Shown: in pieces, positions 1 to 9,025 of the stretch
Numbering within the stretch: position 1 is the first letter of the stretch
How the letters are laid out: each line of letters opens with the position of its first letter
Assembly: GCA_023426435.1 (NCBI GenBank)
Contig: JAFAAS010000116.1
Span: 20,831-84,830 of the forward strand
DNA length: 64,000 bases
Direction: 5' to 3'
Origin: Verrucomicrobiota bacterium
Lineage (GTDB): Bacteria > Verrucomicrobiota > Verrucomicrobiia > Opitutales > Opitutaceae
Made by a program: the position numbers and the translations under genes
Notes under the pieces: generated by a model
Seen by the model: only the letters and a program-made list of their open reading frames with translations
What the model was told of the DNA's origin: nothing
Databases searched by the model: none

Positions 1-755
1 GGCCTCCGGATACGGCGACGGATGGCACAGCGGCGGTGGCGGAGCGGATTTCGCCGCGCGAGATGCGACTGGTTTTTCCAACGAGCGCAGGATTCGGTTC
101 GCGGTTGACGCGGGAATTCGAGTTGAGCGCGACGCACGCGGTGCTGGTGATCCGCAATCGCATCGAGCAGGTGAGGACGTCGCCGTTTCCCGCGCAGGCG
201 TGGAGCATCACGCAAGTGCCGCTGCCGGAGCGCGTCGTGCTCGATCTGGCGAGCGACGCGCCGCCGGGGGTGGAACAGCCGGTGAACATGAACGCGCTGC
301 GCGCGCAGCCGCCGCTCGGCGGGCAGGCGTTTCTCGAAGGCACGGTGGCGCGTGGAGAGGGCTGGGTCAGCATGCGGCCGACGCGTGAAGGACAGCAGAA
401 GTTTGGCACGCTGGGCCGCTGGATCGCCGGCGTGTGGCCGAAAGGCGTGCTGGTGCAACGCGTCGCGCTCGATGCGGAAGGGATGTATCCGGAGGCGACT
501 TCGCTGCAGTTTTACTACAGCGGCCCGTATGGCGAATTGGAGACGCTTGGACCGGCGCGGTTGCTGCGCGCCGGCGAGGCGCTGACGACGACGGTCGTTT
601 GGCAATGGCTGCCCGACATCGATTCGTCGTTTGACGATGCGGGCGTTGCGCGCGCGGTGGCGGCGGCGGAACGCGATCTCGTTCAGGCGGGCGTCGACGG
701 GACGAACGCGCTTGTGCCGCCGACGGAGTTTACCCCCGCGAAGACCCACCCTTAA
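1..755 (+). CDS. DUF4380-like protein, 5' end outside the window
   Basis: The reading frame is open from base 3 with no stop upstream of the first possible start (GTG at 36), so this is the C-terminal part of a longer protein. The visible part has no membrane segment and is rich in short beta-strand-like stretches. Its end, with an 'LGPARLLRAGEALTTTVVWQW' type segment, resembles the aldose-epimerase-like DUF4380 proteins found in bacterial glycan loci, where the segment 'L-P-G-E...W-L' closes the beta-sandwich. That assignment is from recognition only. The stop at 753-755 lies 13 bases before the DUF4038 gene, on the same strand, so the two are probably co-transcribed. Function is unknown; a sugar-binding or sugar-processing role is inferred from context. 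Confidence 0.55.
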   Translation, partial: PPDTATDGTAAVAERISPREMRLVFPTSAGFGSRLTREFELSATHAVLVIRNRIEQVRTSPFPAQAWSITQVPLPERVVLDLASDAPPGVEQPVNMNALRAQPPLGGQAFLEGTVARGEGWVSMRPTREGQQKFGTLGRWIAGVWPKGVLVQRVALDAEGMYPEATSLQFYYSGPYGELETLGPARLLRAGEALTTTVVWQWLPDIDSSFDDAGVARAVAAAERDLVQAGVDGTNALVPPTEFTPAKTHP

Positions 756-768
756 CGGACCCTGCCCC

Positions 769-2115
769 ATGCTCTCGAATCTACGCATCAGTTCTGACCG
801 TCGCTATTTCGTCACGGCCGATGGCGCGCCGTTTTTCTATCTCGCGGACACGGCGTGGGAGCTGTTTCACCGGCTAAATCGCGAGGAGGCTGAGATGTAT
901 TTGAGCGATCGCGCGGCGAAAGGTTTCAATGCGATCCAGGCGGTGGTGCTCGCGGAAGCGGACGGATTGCGCACGCCGAATGCGACGGGTGAGTTGCCGC
1001 TGCACAACCTCTCTCCGGCGCGGCCGAACGAAGCTTATTTCAAACACGTGGACTGGATCGTGGACCGCGCGGCGGAGCTCGGTCTTTACACGACGATGCT
1101 GCCCACGTGGGGCGACAAATGGAACTGCCGAAGCGACGCGGGCCCGGAGGTTTTCACGCCGGCGAATGCGGAACAGTTCGGCGAGTGGCTGGGGCGGCGC
1201 TATCGGTCGCGGCCGGTGATCTGGATGCTCGGCGGCAACCGGAGTCCTGAAAATCCGCGTCACTATGCGATCATCCGCGCGATGGCGGAGGGACTGCGGC
1301 GCGGCGACGGCGGCGCGCATCTGATGACGTTTCACACGGCGGGCGCGGCGGGTTCGGCGGAGTTTTTCCATGGCGACAAGTGGCTCGATTTCAATTCGCG
1401 CCAGCATGGACATGACACGGACTTCACGCGCTATGCGCTTACGCGGGCCGACTTCGAGCGTTCTCCGGCGAAGCCGGTGATCAGCGGCGAACCGGTTTAC
1501 GAGGATATTCCGGTGTCGTTGCAGACCGTGAATCCGACCTACACGAATGCGGCGGATGCGCGGCGCGCGTTTTACTGGAATGTTTTCGGCGGCGCGTGCG
1601 GTCACACGTATGGGCATCATTCGGTGTGGCAGTTCTACGAAGAAGGCCGCGCGCCGCGTTACGCGCCGCTCATGTCCTGGCGCGAGGCGCTGTTGCAGCC
1701 CGGGGCGTTTCAAATGGGAATCGGCCGGCGTTTGATGGAGTCGCGGCCGGCGGCGGGGCGGGTGCCGGACGAGGCGTTTCTCGTTGCCTCGGAAACGGTG
1801 CCCGGTGCGGGTCGCGCGCGGCTGGTCGCGACGCGCGAAATCAACGGCGCGTATGCGATGGTGTATCAACCCGAGAGCCGACCCTTCGAGGTGCGGCTCG
1901 ACCGGATCTCCGGCGGCGCGGCCAACGTGTGGCGCTTCGATCCGCGCACGGGAGCGGCGGCGAACCTGGGCACGTATCCGACGACGGGCGTGCACCGTTT
2001 TTGTCCGCCGATGCGCGGCGAACGGCTCGATTGGATTTACGTTTTCGATGACGCGTCGCGCAACTGGCCCGCACCCGGCGGTCAGCGAGCGGCAGCCCCC
2101 CGACTATTCTCATGA
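769..2115 (+). CDS. DUF4038 / GH140-like glycoside hydrolase without signal peptide; putative catalytic Asp replaced by Asn
   Basis: This 448-residue protein starts at the ATG at 769, where similarity to DUF4038 begins ('DGAPFFYLADTAWELFHRL', residues 19-36). The family has a TIM barrel followed by a small beta domain and includes GH140 apiosidases acting on rhamnogalacturonan II. Family members usually carry 'GGDR' after beta-strand 4; here it reads 'WMLGGNR' with Asn157 in the Asp position. A Glu in 'SGEPVYEDIP' (Glu241) matches the other catalytic acid. The paralogue at 11680-13140 keeps the Asp. No signal peptide is visible, unlike the paralogue. Its stop overlaps the start of the next gene as ATGA (2112-2115), indicating translational coupling. 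It may be inactive, binding-only or altered in mechanism. Confidence 0.8.
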   Translation: MLSNLRISSDRRYFVTADGAPFFYLADTAWELFHRLNREEAEMYLSDRAAKGFNAIQAVVLAEADGLRTPNATGELPLHNLSPARPNEAYFKHVDWIVDRAAELGLYTTMLPTWGDKWNCRSDAGPEVFTPANAEQFGEWLGRRYRSRPVIWMLGGNRSPENPRHYAIIRAMAEGLRRGDGGAHLMTFHTAGAAGSAEFFHGDKWLDFNSRQHGHDTDFTRYALTRADFERSPAKPVISGEPVYEDIPVSLQTVNPTYTNAADARRAFYWNVFGGACGHTYGHHSVWQFYEEGRAPRYAPLMSWREALLQPGAFQMGIGRRLMESRPAAGRVPDEAFLVASETVPGAGRARLVATREINGAYAMVYQPESRPFEVRLDRISGGAANVWRFDPRTGAAANLGTYPTTGVHRFCPPMRGERLDWIYVFDDASRNWPAPGGQRAAAPRLFS

Positions 2116-5015
2116 GTGATACCCTGAAGCTTTTCACCCTCGCCGGATGCGGCGCGATACTGGCGGCGGCGGTCGTGGCGAGCGAGCCGCGCGAGACCCT
2201 GCCGCTTTACCAGAGCGAGCGTTTGACGAAACAGGCGCCGGCGATCGACGGCGTGCTCGATGACGCGGCCTGGCAGGGCGTCACGCGAGCGCCGATCCAG
2301 CGCCAGCATCACGACGAAAAACCGCTGCCGGAAGGCGCGCGCAACGTCGGCTACTGGATGGCGACGTGGGATGCGGAGAATCTCTATCTCGGCATGCGCG
2401 TGATCGACGAGCACGTGAACGAGACGCAATCGAGGATCTACGAACCGCACAACGACGTGGTCGAACTGTTCTTCGATCCGTTGCTCAACTACCAGTTCAA
2501 CCTGCAATATCGCGTGTGGCCGTTTGGCGTGGATGGTGGACGCGGCGATGTGTCGCAAGATCCGACCTGGGGACGCTGGGACGTGGCGAGCACGCGGACG
2601 GAGGACGGTTATCTGACGGAAGTGCGCGTGCCGCTGTCGCATTTCATGGAAGTGGCGCAGATCGACCTGCGCGCGGGCAGCCTCATTGGTTTTGATTTGT
2701 CGGTGCATGACGTGCCGTTCCCGACGAGCGAGCAATGGGTCCCGCCGAAGGTGACCGGTTGGGCGGGCGACGGGACGAACTGGCAGTATGCTTCGCAAAA
2801 CGGATTGCTGGCGCTCGGTGTGCCGAGCGCGGACGAGATCGCGGCGGTGCGTCCGCATCAGGACGACATCGGTGAAACGCCCGTGGACGAGGCGATGGCC
2901 TTGTGGCCGGACCTCGGGTTGGTGAGCGGCTTTTTCAATCTCGACGTGCTCAGGCAATCGTGGTCGTGGGAGAGTTTTCAGCCGTGGCGGCTCGGACGCG
3001 TGCGACATCCGTTGATCGACGGACGCAATGACCATGACGCGCGCACGGTGAACCGCACGGTCGGGCCGCACGCGCACGGCGAAGCGCTGGAAGTGAAGCC
3101 GCGCGTGGTCGAGTTGACGCTGTCGGGCGAGCGCGAAGGGCGGCTTCATGAACTCACGGTGCTGACGACGCCGTTTCATCCGGCGATGAGTTATCGGACA
3201 AACTCGTCCTCGCTCACGCTCTTTGACGAAATGACGAGTGTCGGCCAGCCGACGGGGCCGTCCTACGTCGCGCTGCCGCTGGCGAGTGGTGTGGCGGTGC
3301 GCGCGGTGCCGACGCAGGGTGGGGCGGTTTACGACGCGGCGCGCGACGGCGCGCTGGCGGAAGGATGGGTGCTGGTGTGGTTCGGCCGCGAGGCGGACGG
3401 GCGCGCGACGGATTTCCCGGTGGCGGTTTATCCGAATCGGAGCCCGGAGCGGATCGACGTGGCGGCGGCGGGCGGACTCGCATGGACGTTTGGCGGGGCG
3501 GCGCGCAACGCGCTGACGTTTTTGCCGCTTTACGGTATTTCAGCGGTGGATACGGCGACGACGGCGGCGTGGACGCAGACGGGCAACCTTCCGGCGGACG
3601 TGCAGGCGCGCGTGCGCACATGGCAGGCGCGCAGCCGGCGGCTGCCGCTTGGCGTGCGCGAACTCTGGCAGTATTTGCCGGAGCGGCGGGCCTTCGAGTT
3701 CCGGCATCAGTTCGCGTATTCGGAGGATTTGTCGCACTGGCCGGTGAAGGAGGAACTGGTGGCGCCGCTGCCGATGCTGCTGTCGAACACCGAAGCGGCG
3801 AAACGCTATGCGAGCGCCGGGCTGGTCGATCTCGATTACGCGCTGTTTCAAGGCGGGTATTACGGCGTGCTGGGCCGGCCGGAGATCCGGTTGGAGCTGC
3901 CGGAAGTGAAGATCGAGACAGTGCCGCCGCGACTGGATCGCGCGCGATTGTCGCAATCGCCGCTCGGACGGAAATACCTGGCGGAGCTGGATGCGCTGGG
4001 GCTCGCGAAGATTTTTCAGAGCAACATGGACCGGGTGATGGCGCGGTCGCATTTCATGCCGCACATCTGGCCGATGATCGAGAAGCCGGATTTGTATTCC
4101 GGTTTTTGGTTGATGACGGAGGAGGAGCGGACGGCGTTCGTGCGCCGGGTCGAGGCGGGTTATGCGGACATCATTTTCAGCGACGACTGGCGCGAGCGCT
4201 TGTGGCCGGACAAGGCGCCGTATCTCGGCAGCGATTTCCGCTATGGGAATCTGACGTATCCGTATGGCGTGGCGGAGCCGTATTACGGCGTGGTCGAGAT
4301 GCTCTCGAAGATGAATTATTTCTGCGCGGGCCAGGACGATTACAGCGTGATGGTCCGGCACTGGGATCGGATCAAGGAGCTCACGGAGATCATCTGGCAC
4401 GGCGGATTCGCGCAGTATCGCTACGACGGCGGCGCGATGATCGGCGAGGCGCTCGTGGGTTTGGTGAAAGGCGCGGAGGCGGCCGGAGATCGGAAGATGC
4501 AGCGTCGCGCGATGCTGAGGCTTGCGCAGCATGCGGCGAGTGCGGCGGGTTATCTGGAAGGTGGCGAACGACTCGCGAAGGACAAGTCGTGGGCGCGACG
4601 CGGGATGTCGCCGGTGCTGCTGGGGGATGTTCAGCAGACGACGCCGACCACCGCGGCTAAGATCGCGGACGGAACGCTCACGGGTTCGGACGGCATGCTG
4701 TATTGGGATCGTGGTTACGGGAATCCGGTGGTGCTGCGCGACCACGCGCGTGCCCAGGTGCAGGCGATCGAGAACAAGATCGATCGGGAGATCCCCGACT
4801 GGTTCAAGGAAACGGATCACAATTTCAAACGGCGCGACGGCATTTACCGCCGGTTCACCGTGCGCGCGCATTCGCTGCGACAGCCGATCGCCGAGCTCGA
4901 GCGCCAAGTCGCCGGGTTGCGCGAAACGCTGCGCAAGGACGTCGAGTTCGATGCGGGAGTGTTGATTCTCCTGCTGCAGCGGATTCAGGAGGAACTCGAT
5001 CACCCGAAAAATTGA
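2112..5015 (+). CDS. Secreted protein with N-terminal CBM9-like domain and large unknown C-terminal region
   Basis: A 967-residue protein beginning with a hydrophobic leader (residues 5-24) typical of export. Residues about 35-240 resemble family 9 carbohydrate-binding domains: 'APAIDGVLDDAAWQG' at the start, then 'ENLYLGMRVIDEHV' and 'NDVVELFFDP'. The remaining 700 residues match no family I can name. The last third ('FMPHIWPMIEKPDLYSGFW', 'YGVVEMLSKMNYFCAGQDDY') is helix-rich and could be an alpha/alpha barrel such as in lyases or glycosidases, but this is a guess. The C-terminus (about 905-965) looks like a coiled coil. The start overlaps the DUF4038 stop by 4 bases and has no Shine-Dalgarno sequence, so it is probably translated by coupling. 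It is probably exported and acts on or binds glycans. Confidence 0.65.
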   Translation: MSDTLKLFTLAGCGAILAAAVVASEPRETLPLYQSERLTKQAPAIDGVLDDAAWQGVTRAPIQRQHHDEKPLPEGARNVGYWMATWDAENLYLGMRVIDEHVNETQSRIYEPHNDVVELFFDPLLNYQFNLQYRVWPFGVDGGRGDVSQDPTWGRWDVASTRTEDGYLTEVRVPLSHFMEVAQIDLRAGSLIGFDLSVHDVPFPTSEQWVPPKVTGWAGDGTNWQYASQNGLLALGVPSADEIAAVRPHQDDIGETPVDEAMALWPDLGLVSGFFNLDVLRQSWSWESFQPWRLGRVRHPLIDGRNDHDARTVNRTVGPHAHGEALEVKPRVVELTLSGEREGRLHELTVLTTPFHPAMSYRTNSSSLTLFDEMTSVGQPTGPSYVALPLASGVAVRAVPTQGGAVYDAARDGALAEGWVLVWFGREADGRATDFPVAVYPNRSPERIDVAAAGGLAWTFGGAARNALTFLPLYGISAVDTATTAAWTQTGNLPADVQARVRTWQARSRRLPLGVRELWQYLPERRAFEFRHQFAYSEDLSHWPVKEELVAPLPMLLSNTEAAKRYASAGLVDLDYALFQGGYYGVLGRPEIRLELPEVKIETVPPRLDRARLSQSPLGRKYLAELDALGLAKIFQSNMDRVMARSHFMPHIWPMIEKPDLYSGFWLMTEEERTAFVRRVEAGYADIIFSDDWRERLWPDKAPYLGSDFRYGNLTYPYGVAEPYYGVVEMLSKMNYFCAGQDDYSVMVRHWDRIKELTEIIWHGGFAQYRYDGGAMIGEALVGLVKGAEAAGDRKMQRRAMLRLAQHAASAAGYLEGGERLAKDKSWARRGMSPVLLGDVQQTTPTTAAKIADGTLTGSDGMLYWDRGYGNPVVLRDHARAQVQAIENKIDREIPDWFKETDHNFKRRDGIYRRFTVRAHSLRQPIAELERQVAGLRETLRKDVEFDAGVLILLLQRIQEELDHPKN

Positions 5016-5237
5016 TCGGCGCGCAACGATGGCCGGACTGCGGACGAGCTAAGTGTTCGTCTTTGATAAACAAAATCCGGCCATATTCACTTTTACGCCG
5101 TCCGCAGCGACATTCCTGTTGACCGCCACTCTTGAGCGTTCTGGTAGTGCATCCGCGGAGACAGAAAGTGTTCGTGGAGTAAGAACGTGACGCGGACGTT
5201 TCATGTTTTCGATCAGTAAACAACCAAACAGACCCCT
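5016..5237 (+). other. Spacer upstream of the TonB receptor; no promoter firmly identified
   Basis: This 222-bp spacer separates two same-strand genes and must hold the receptor's promoter if the receptor is not co-transcribed. A TTGACC at 5119-5124 could be a -35 box, but no good -10 box lies 16-18 bases downstream. No Shine-Dalgarno sequence is visible just before the ATG at 5238. I see no RNA gene or strong hairpin here. Confidence 0.4.
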
Positions 5238-8200
5238 ATGACTACTACCCTCAGGTCCTGCATCGGACGAGCTTTGCCCAGCGCGGGCGTGCTCGCTTCG
5301 CTCTGCTTAGCTCCGATGGCTCTCGCCCAAGAGAGCCGTCCCGACGATGAATCCGACGTCATCATTTTGTCGCCGTTCGAAGTTTCGGCTGCGCGCGAGG
5401 ACGGCGGCTACACGGCGGAGACCACGCTCGCCGGCAATCGTCTCAACACGAAGTTGAGGGATATCGGCAATGCCGTGACCGTCATCACTCCGCAGCTCTT
5501 GGCGGATATCGGTGCGACCAACAACGCCTCGCTGCTGCAATACACTCCGAACACCGAAGTCGGTGGCATTCGGGGCAACTTCGCTGGTGTGGGTGATGGC
5601 GCGGTGCTCGACGAGTCCTCGCATTTCGGCAATCCGAACAACAACACGCGGGTGCGCGGCTTGTCCGCCGCCGACAACACGCGCGACTTTTTCCTCACGG
5701 ACATTCCGTGGGACGGTTACAACATCGACGGCATCGATCTCCAGCGCGGCCCGAACTCCATTCTGTTCGGCCAGGGCCGTCCGGCCGGCATCATCAATGC
5801 CCGGACCGCCGGTGCCACGTTCGGCAAGAATTCGACGAAGATCACGGCGCGTTACGGCAGCGAGGACAGCACGCGCACGACGATCGACGCGAACCGGATT
5901 CTGCTTCCCGGTGAGTTGAGCCTGCGCATCGCGGGTCTCTACGATCACATGAATTATCAGCAGGAGCCGGCGTTCAGTCGTCAGAAGCGCATCTACGGTG
6001 CGACGCGTTGGGAGCCGAAGCTGCTGAAGCAGGGTTCGGCGCGCACGATCGTTCGCGCCAACCTGGAAGCGGGCGAAGTGCGCAGCAACATGCCGCGTCA
6101 GCTCCCGCCTTACGACCAACTCACGCCCTGGTTCAATCAAGGCGCCTACACCGGCTACCGCGCCAACGGCACCGAGAAGACGTTCCAAGGCACGAATCAG
6201 GCGACCTATACCTTCGCGCAGTTCGCGGACCGTTTCGGTCGCACGCCGAATGGCGGCCCGATCGACGAGGTTCGCGTGGGGGCCGGCTTGCCCTACAGCG
6301 GCGAGAACGCGGCGTTCAACCCGTGGCTCGGCGCGTGGCGGTTCGAGAATCCCACGCTCAACTTCAACGGCACGAGCTCGGTTCCGATCAACGGCCTGCT
6401 CTGGGAGCCGAAAGGCGACTTCGGCCTCGCGCCCAACGGCTCGATCGATCGCACGGTTGGCGGCCTGCCTTTCGCCCGCGCTTCGTCGATCGCGTCCTAT
6501 TCCACGTTCGCGACGAATGCCCGTCTGCCGTATTACAACTGGGGCGTTTACAAGGACAAAACCCTCGTCGATCCGTCCGTATTCAATTTCTACGACCGGC
6601 TGATCGACGGCGACAACAAGCGCGAATGGACGAATTTCCGCGTTTATAATCTCAACGTCGCGCAGACGTTCCTTGACGACCGCATTGGCGTCGAGGCCAC
6701 CTACAACCGCGAGAACGTCACCCGCGGCCAGAGCGGCATCATCGGCTCGCCCCGGCTCATGGTCGATATCATGAGCACCTATCCCGACGGTTCGGCGAAC
6801 CCGAATGTCGGCCGTCCGTTCATCTACGGCATGGGTGGCAACAACCGCCAATCCGTGAGCGAGCGCGAATCCACCCGCGTGACCGCTTTCGCGACGCACG
6901 ACTTCAATCGCAACCGCGAGCCTTCCGTGCTGACCCGCCTGCTCGGGCGTCACACCGTGACGGGTCTCCGCGCGGAGGATGAATACAATGTCGATCAACG
7001 CTCCTGGCAGCGCTACGGCTCCGATGCGGCTTTTGTCGCGTCCCTGAATCGTCCCGCCGGCAGCAGCGAGTTGAAGTTCAACACCAACACGCTCACGCCC
7101 ACCACGGTGATTTACCTCGGCAACTCGCTGGTCGGCCGCAACGGTGCCGCGGGCGCCAACATTCCGAACCCGACCGCGATCGCGACGATCACGCCGGGAG
7201 CTTCGCTCCGGGTGTTCGACTCGACCTGGAACGCGCCGGCCTCGGTCAATCCGGCCGATGTGTGGACCGATACGACGATCACGGGCACCCCGGCGCATCC
7301 GGTCGTCAGCACGCAGTCGGAAAATCCCGCGAATTACGTGGGCTGGACCAACAAGCCCTACAACGTGATCGATGCCGACCAACAGCCCGGCAATCGCGAG
7401 GCGCTTACGACCTCCGCCGAGCTGCGCCGCCAGAAGGTTTCCTCCAAGGCCTTTGTCTGGCAGGGGCATTTCTGGGACGAAGCGATCGTCGGCACCTGGG
7501 GCGTCCGCCAGGATATCTCGAAGTCGTGGGGCGTCACGCGGAACATCAACTCGCCGAGCAGCGATCCGACTTCCGGCCGCCTGAACCTGAATCCGAATTC
7601 CTTCCGGTTGCCCGATGCCTACGACAACCGTCTCAAGGTCACGTCGCACGCCTGGACGGTGGTGGCGCATCTCAACCAGATGCCCTTCCTCGACGAGCTG
7701 ATGCGGAACCTGCCGGTGAACGTCAGCCTCTTCTACAACGACTCGAGCAACTTCGAAGCGTTGTCGCAGCGCGTGAACTTCCTGAACGAGGCGATCGCGC
7801 CGCCCAGCGGCAAGACCATCGACCAGGGTATTCGCGTCGAGACGAAGGACGGCCGCTGGAGCCTGCGCGTGAACAAGTATGAAACGACCGTCACCAACGG
7901 TTCGAGCACCGCGCTTTCCGGCGCCTACAACATCGGCAACGAGATCGCGCTCGCCACGATGTGGGCGCGCCGTTTCGAGCATCAACTTCTTGGATACACG
8001 CTGGCGAACCGCCCGGCCGGCGATCCGTATGCGCATCCCAGCGCGGGTTCCTTCCGCTACGGCCCGGGCCCGGGCCAGACGCAGGCGGACGCGGATGCGA
8101 TCATGCACAGCCATATCGCCTCGTTCAACAACTGGATCAAGACGGTCGATCCGCGCTTCTTCGAGGCCTGGGGTTACGATCCGTTCGATCTGAACACGCA

Positions 8201-8909
8201 GCCCGTGTCGAACACCCCGCTCGGCTTCGCCGTGACGGAAGACAGCGTCTCCGAAGGCTACGAAATCGAAATCGGCGCGCAGCCGACTCCCAGCTGGCGC
8301 GTGGCGATCAACGCCAGCCAGACCGAGGCCCGTCGCAACAACATTGGCGGCGCGGCGCTCACCGAGTTCATGAATTCCTACCAGGATCTCATGAACAACG
8401 GACCCGCCGGCGACCTCCGCATCTGGTGGGGCGCCAGCAACGCGCAGACGGCGGAAGTTCGCTGGAACTCCGCGATCGGCTCCGAATGGGCGCAGCGCAA
8501 ACTGCAGGAAGGCACGGCCGTGCCGGAACTGCGCGAATGGCGCGTCAACGTCATCTCGAACTACGCCTTCAACGAAGGCCGCCTGAAGGGCTTCAATGTT
8601 GGCGGCGCGGTGCGCTATGAGTCCGAAGTCGCCATCGGCTACCGTCCGATTGCGGGTTCCACGCCGACCGAACTCAACTTCGACATCGCCAATCCCTACA
8701 TGGGACCGGCGGAGACGAACTTCGACTTCTGGGTTGGGTATCAGCGCCGGCTCACGCCGAAGCTGAACTGGCGCATCCAGTTCAACATGCGCAACGCCTT
8801 CACGGACGAGGAACTGATCCCGATCACGGTTCAGCCGGACGGCTCTCCCGCGGCTTACCGTATCGCGCCCTCGCGCGCGTGGGAGATCACCAATACGTTC
8901 GAGTTCTAA
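5238..8909 (+). CDS. TonB-dependent outer-membrane receptor (Opitutaceae type)
   Basis: A 1223-residue outer-membrane transporter that takes up a large substrate, presumably an oligosaccharide here, using energy from TonB. The signal peptide spans about residues 1-30 and ends 'MALAQ'. The mature start carries 'IILSPFEVSAA' (41-51), characteristic of Verrucomicrobia receptors. The plug domain follows (about 65-230; 'NRLNTKLRDIGNAVTVIT', 'GPNSILFGQGRPAGIIN'), then a long beta-barrel ending in the aromatic terminus 'EITNTFEF'. No SusD-type lipoprotein neighbours it. Codons end mostly in C, unlike the GCG-rich genes either side, as expected for high expression. A strong intrinsic terminator lies directly downstream, so the receptor ends its own transcript. 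Confidence 0.95.
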   Translation: MTTTLRSCIGRALPSAGVLASLCLAPMALAQESRPDDESDVIILSPFEVSAAREDGGYTAETTLAGNRLNTKLRDIGNAVTVITPQLLADIGATNNASLLQYTPNTEVGGIRGNFAGVGDGAVLDESSHFGNPNNNTRVRGLSAADNTRDFFLTDIPWDGYNIDGIDLQRGPNSILFGQGRPAGIINARTAGATFGKNSTKITARYGSEDSTRTTIDANRILLPGELSLRIAGLYDHMNYQQEPAFSRQKRIYGATRWEPKLLKQGSARTIVRANLEAGEVRSNMPRQLPPYDQLTPWFNQGAYTGYRANGTEKTFQGTNQATYTFAQFADRFGRTPNGGPIDEVRVGAGLPYSGENAAFNPWLGAWRFENPTLNFNGTSSVPINGLLWEPKGDFGLAPNGSIDRTVGGLPFARASSIASYSTFATNARLPYYNWGVYKDKTLVDPSVFNFYDRLIDGDNKREWTNFRVYNLNVAQTFLDDRIGVEATYNRENVTRGQSGIIGSPRLMVDIMSTYPDGSANPNVGRPFIYGMGGNNRQSVSERESTRVTAFATHDFNRNREPSVLTRLLGRHTVTGLRAEDEYNVDQRSWQRYGSDAAFVASLNRPAGSSELKFNTNTLTPTTVIYLGNSLVGRNGAAGANIPNPTAIATITPGASLRVFDSTWNAPASVNPADVWTDTTITGTPAHPVVSTQSENPANYVGWTNKPYNVIDADQQPGNREALTTSAELRRQKVSSKAFVWQGHFWDEAIVGTWGVRQDISKSWGVTRNINSPSSDPTSGRLNLNPNSFRLPDAYDNRLKVTSHAWTVVAHLNQMPFLDELMRNLPVNVSLFYNDSSNFEALSQRVNFLNEAIAPPSGKTIDQGIRVETKDGRWSLRVNKYETTVTNGSSTALSGAYNIGNEIALATMWARRFEHQLLGYTLANRPAGDPYAHPSAGSFRYGPGPGQTQADADAIMHSHIASFNNWIKTVDPRFFEAWGYDPFDLNTQPVSNTPLGFAVTEDSVSEGYEIEIGAQPTPSWRVAINASQTEARRNNIGGAALTEFMNSYQDLMNNGPAGDLRIWWGASNAQTAEVRWNSAIGSEWAQRKLQEGTAVPELREWRVNVISNYAFNEGRLKGFNVGGAVRYESEVAIGYRPIAGSTPTELNFDIANPYMGPAETNFDFWVGYQRRLTPKLNWRIQFNMRNAFTDEELIPITVQPDGSPAAYRIAPSRAWEITNTFEF

Positions 8910-8929
8910 GCGCCGTCAGCGACGGTTCG

Positions 8930-8964
8930 ATGCCGGCGGCGCATCTCGCACCGCCGGCATTTTT
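8930..8964 (+). terminator. Intrinsic terminator of the TonB receptor gene
   Basis: A perfect 10-bp stem (8930-8939 with 8951-8960, ATGCCGGCGG arm) and an 11-base loop, followed by five T residues (8960-8964). It starts 20 bases after the receptor stop codon. Confidence 0.88.
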
Positions 8965-9025
8965 GTATCCGCGGGAAGGTGACAGGTCGTCACCTCCCAT
9001 TGCCGCAGTTTTTTTTGTTTGGTTC

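Noticed and set aside
5307..8114. A 935-codon frame on the - strand under the TonB receptor
   Set aside because: The + strand protein is an unmistakable receptor; long antisense frames are common in GC-rich DNA, and this one is Arg-rich with no motif.
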